From JADFSZ01 sp022560555 [NCBI: PVC group bacterium] (GTDB lineage: Bacteria; GCA-001730085; JADFSZ01): a stretch of 6,848 nucleotides of DNA. The stretch spans positions 1 through 6,848 of the forward strand of contig JADFSZ010000094.1 of NCBI GenBank assembly GCA_022560555.1, read 5' to 3'. Made by a program: the position numbers and the translations under genes. Below, piece after piece: positions 6,812-6,848 of the stretch (position 1 is the stretch's first letter; each line of letters opens with the position of its first letter). The notes below the pieces were generated by a model. The model ran no database searches, had not been told where the DNA came from, and saw nothing but the letters and a program-made list of their open reading frames with translations.

Positions 6812-6848
6812 ATGAAATCTCTCATAGAAATTCTTGAAAACACAGCCC
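6812..6848 (+). CDS. Start of a further operon gene (3' partial)
   Basis: An ATG 7 nt after the permease stop opens a frame that runs to the window edge without a stop, reading MKSLIEILENTA. The short spacing suggests it belongs to the same transcript. No strong Shine-Dalgarno sequence precedes it. The residues resemble the N-terminus of some AMP-forming acyl-CoA ligases (LIEIL-x-NTA), but twelve residues are too few to assign a function. Confidence 0.5.
   Translation, partial: MKSLIEILENTA

Overview
The window looks like one co-directional bacterial locus on the + strand. It holds four complete genes, a large partial gene entering from the left edge, and the first 12 codons of another gene leaving on the right. 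Taxonomy is inference only. The base composition is fairly AT-rich. The gene types are a large acidic, probably surface or envelope protein, a cyclic-nucleotide-domain Ser/Thr kinase, a membrane-anchored transglutaminase-like protein and an ABC exporter. Together they recall uncultured Gram-negative lineages of the Planctomycetes-Verrucomicrobia-Chlamydiae/Omnitrophota type, but there is no marker gene here to prove it.

Layout. Positions 1-1289 carry the C-terminal part of a large acidic protein with a helical, repeat-like N-terminal portion and a beta-rich, cysteine-free C-terminal half. Positions 1290-1404 form the only real intergenic gap. It holds a perfect TATAAT box lying inside an interrupted inverted repeat, so it is probably the promoter/operator of the next unit. 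Positions 1405-2835 encode a cyclic-nucleotide-binding-domain/Ser-Thr kinase fusion, with the same overall logic as a PKG-type kinase. Positions 2841-4352 encode a single-pass membrane-anchored protein with a C-terminal Cys-His-Asp transglutaminase-like domain. Positions 4345-5100 encode an ABC ATPase and 5119-6804 its roughly 12-TM partner permease. Position 6812 starts a further gene.

How they may work together. The gaps from 2835 to 6812 are 5 nt, an 8-nt overlap, 18 nt and 7 nt. The kinase, transglutaminase-like protein, ATPase, permease and the next gene are therefore very probably one transcript. The simplest reading is a cytosolic kinase that senses a cyclic nucleotide and is made together with an envelope-facing transglutaminase-fold enzyme and an ABC exporter. 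The functional link between signalling and export or envelope processing is inferred from operon structure alone.

Non-coding structure worth noting: the promoter-overlapping inverted repeat (1357-1380), a perfect 12-bp-arm hairpin with a competing 8-bp hairpin near the 3' end of the first gene (1151-1195), and a perfect 18-bp palindrome inside the kinase gene (2088-2105). No tRNA, rRNA, CRISPR array, insertion sequence or convincing intrinsic terminator was seen.
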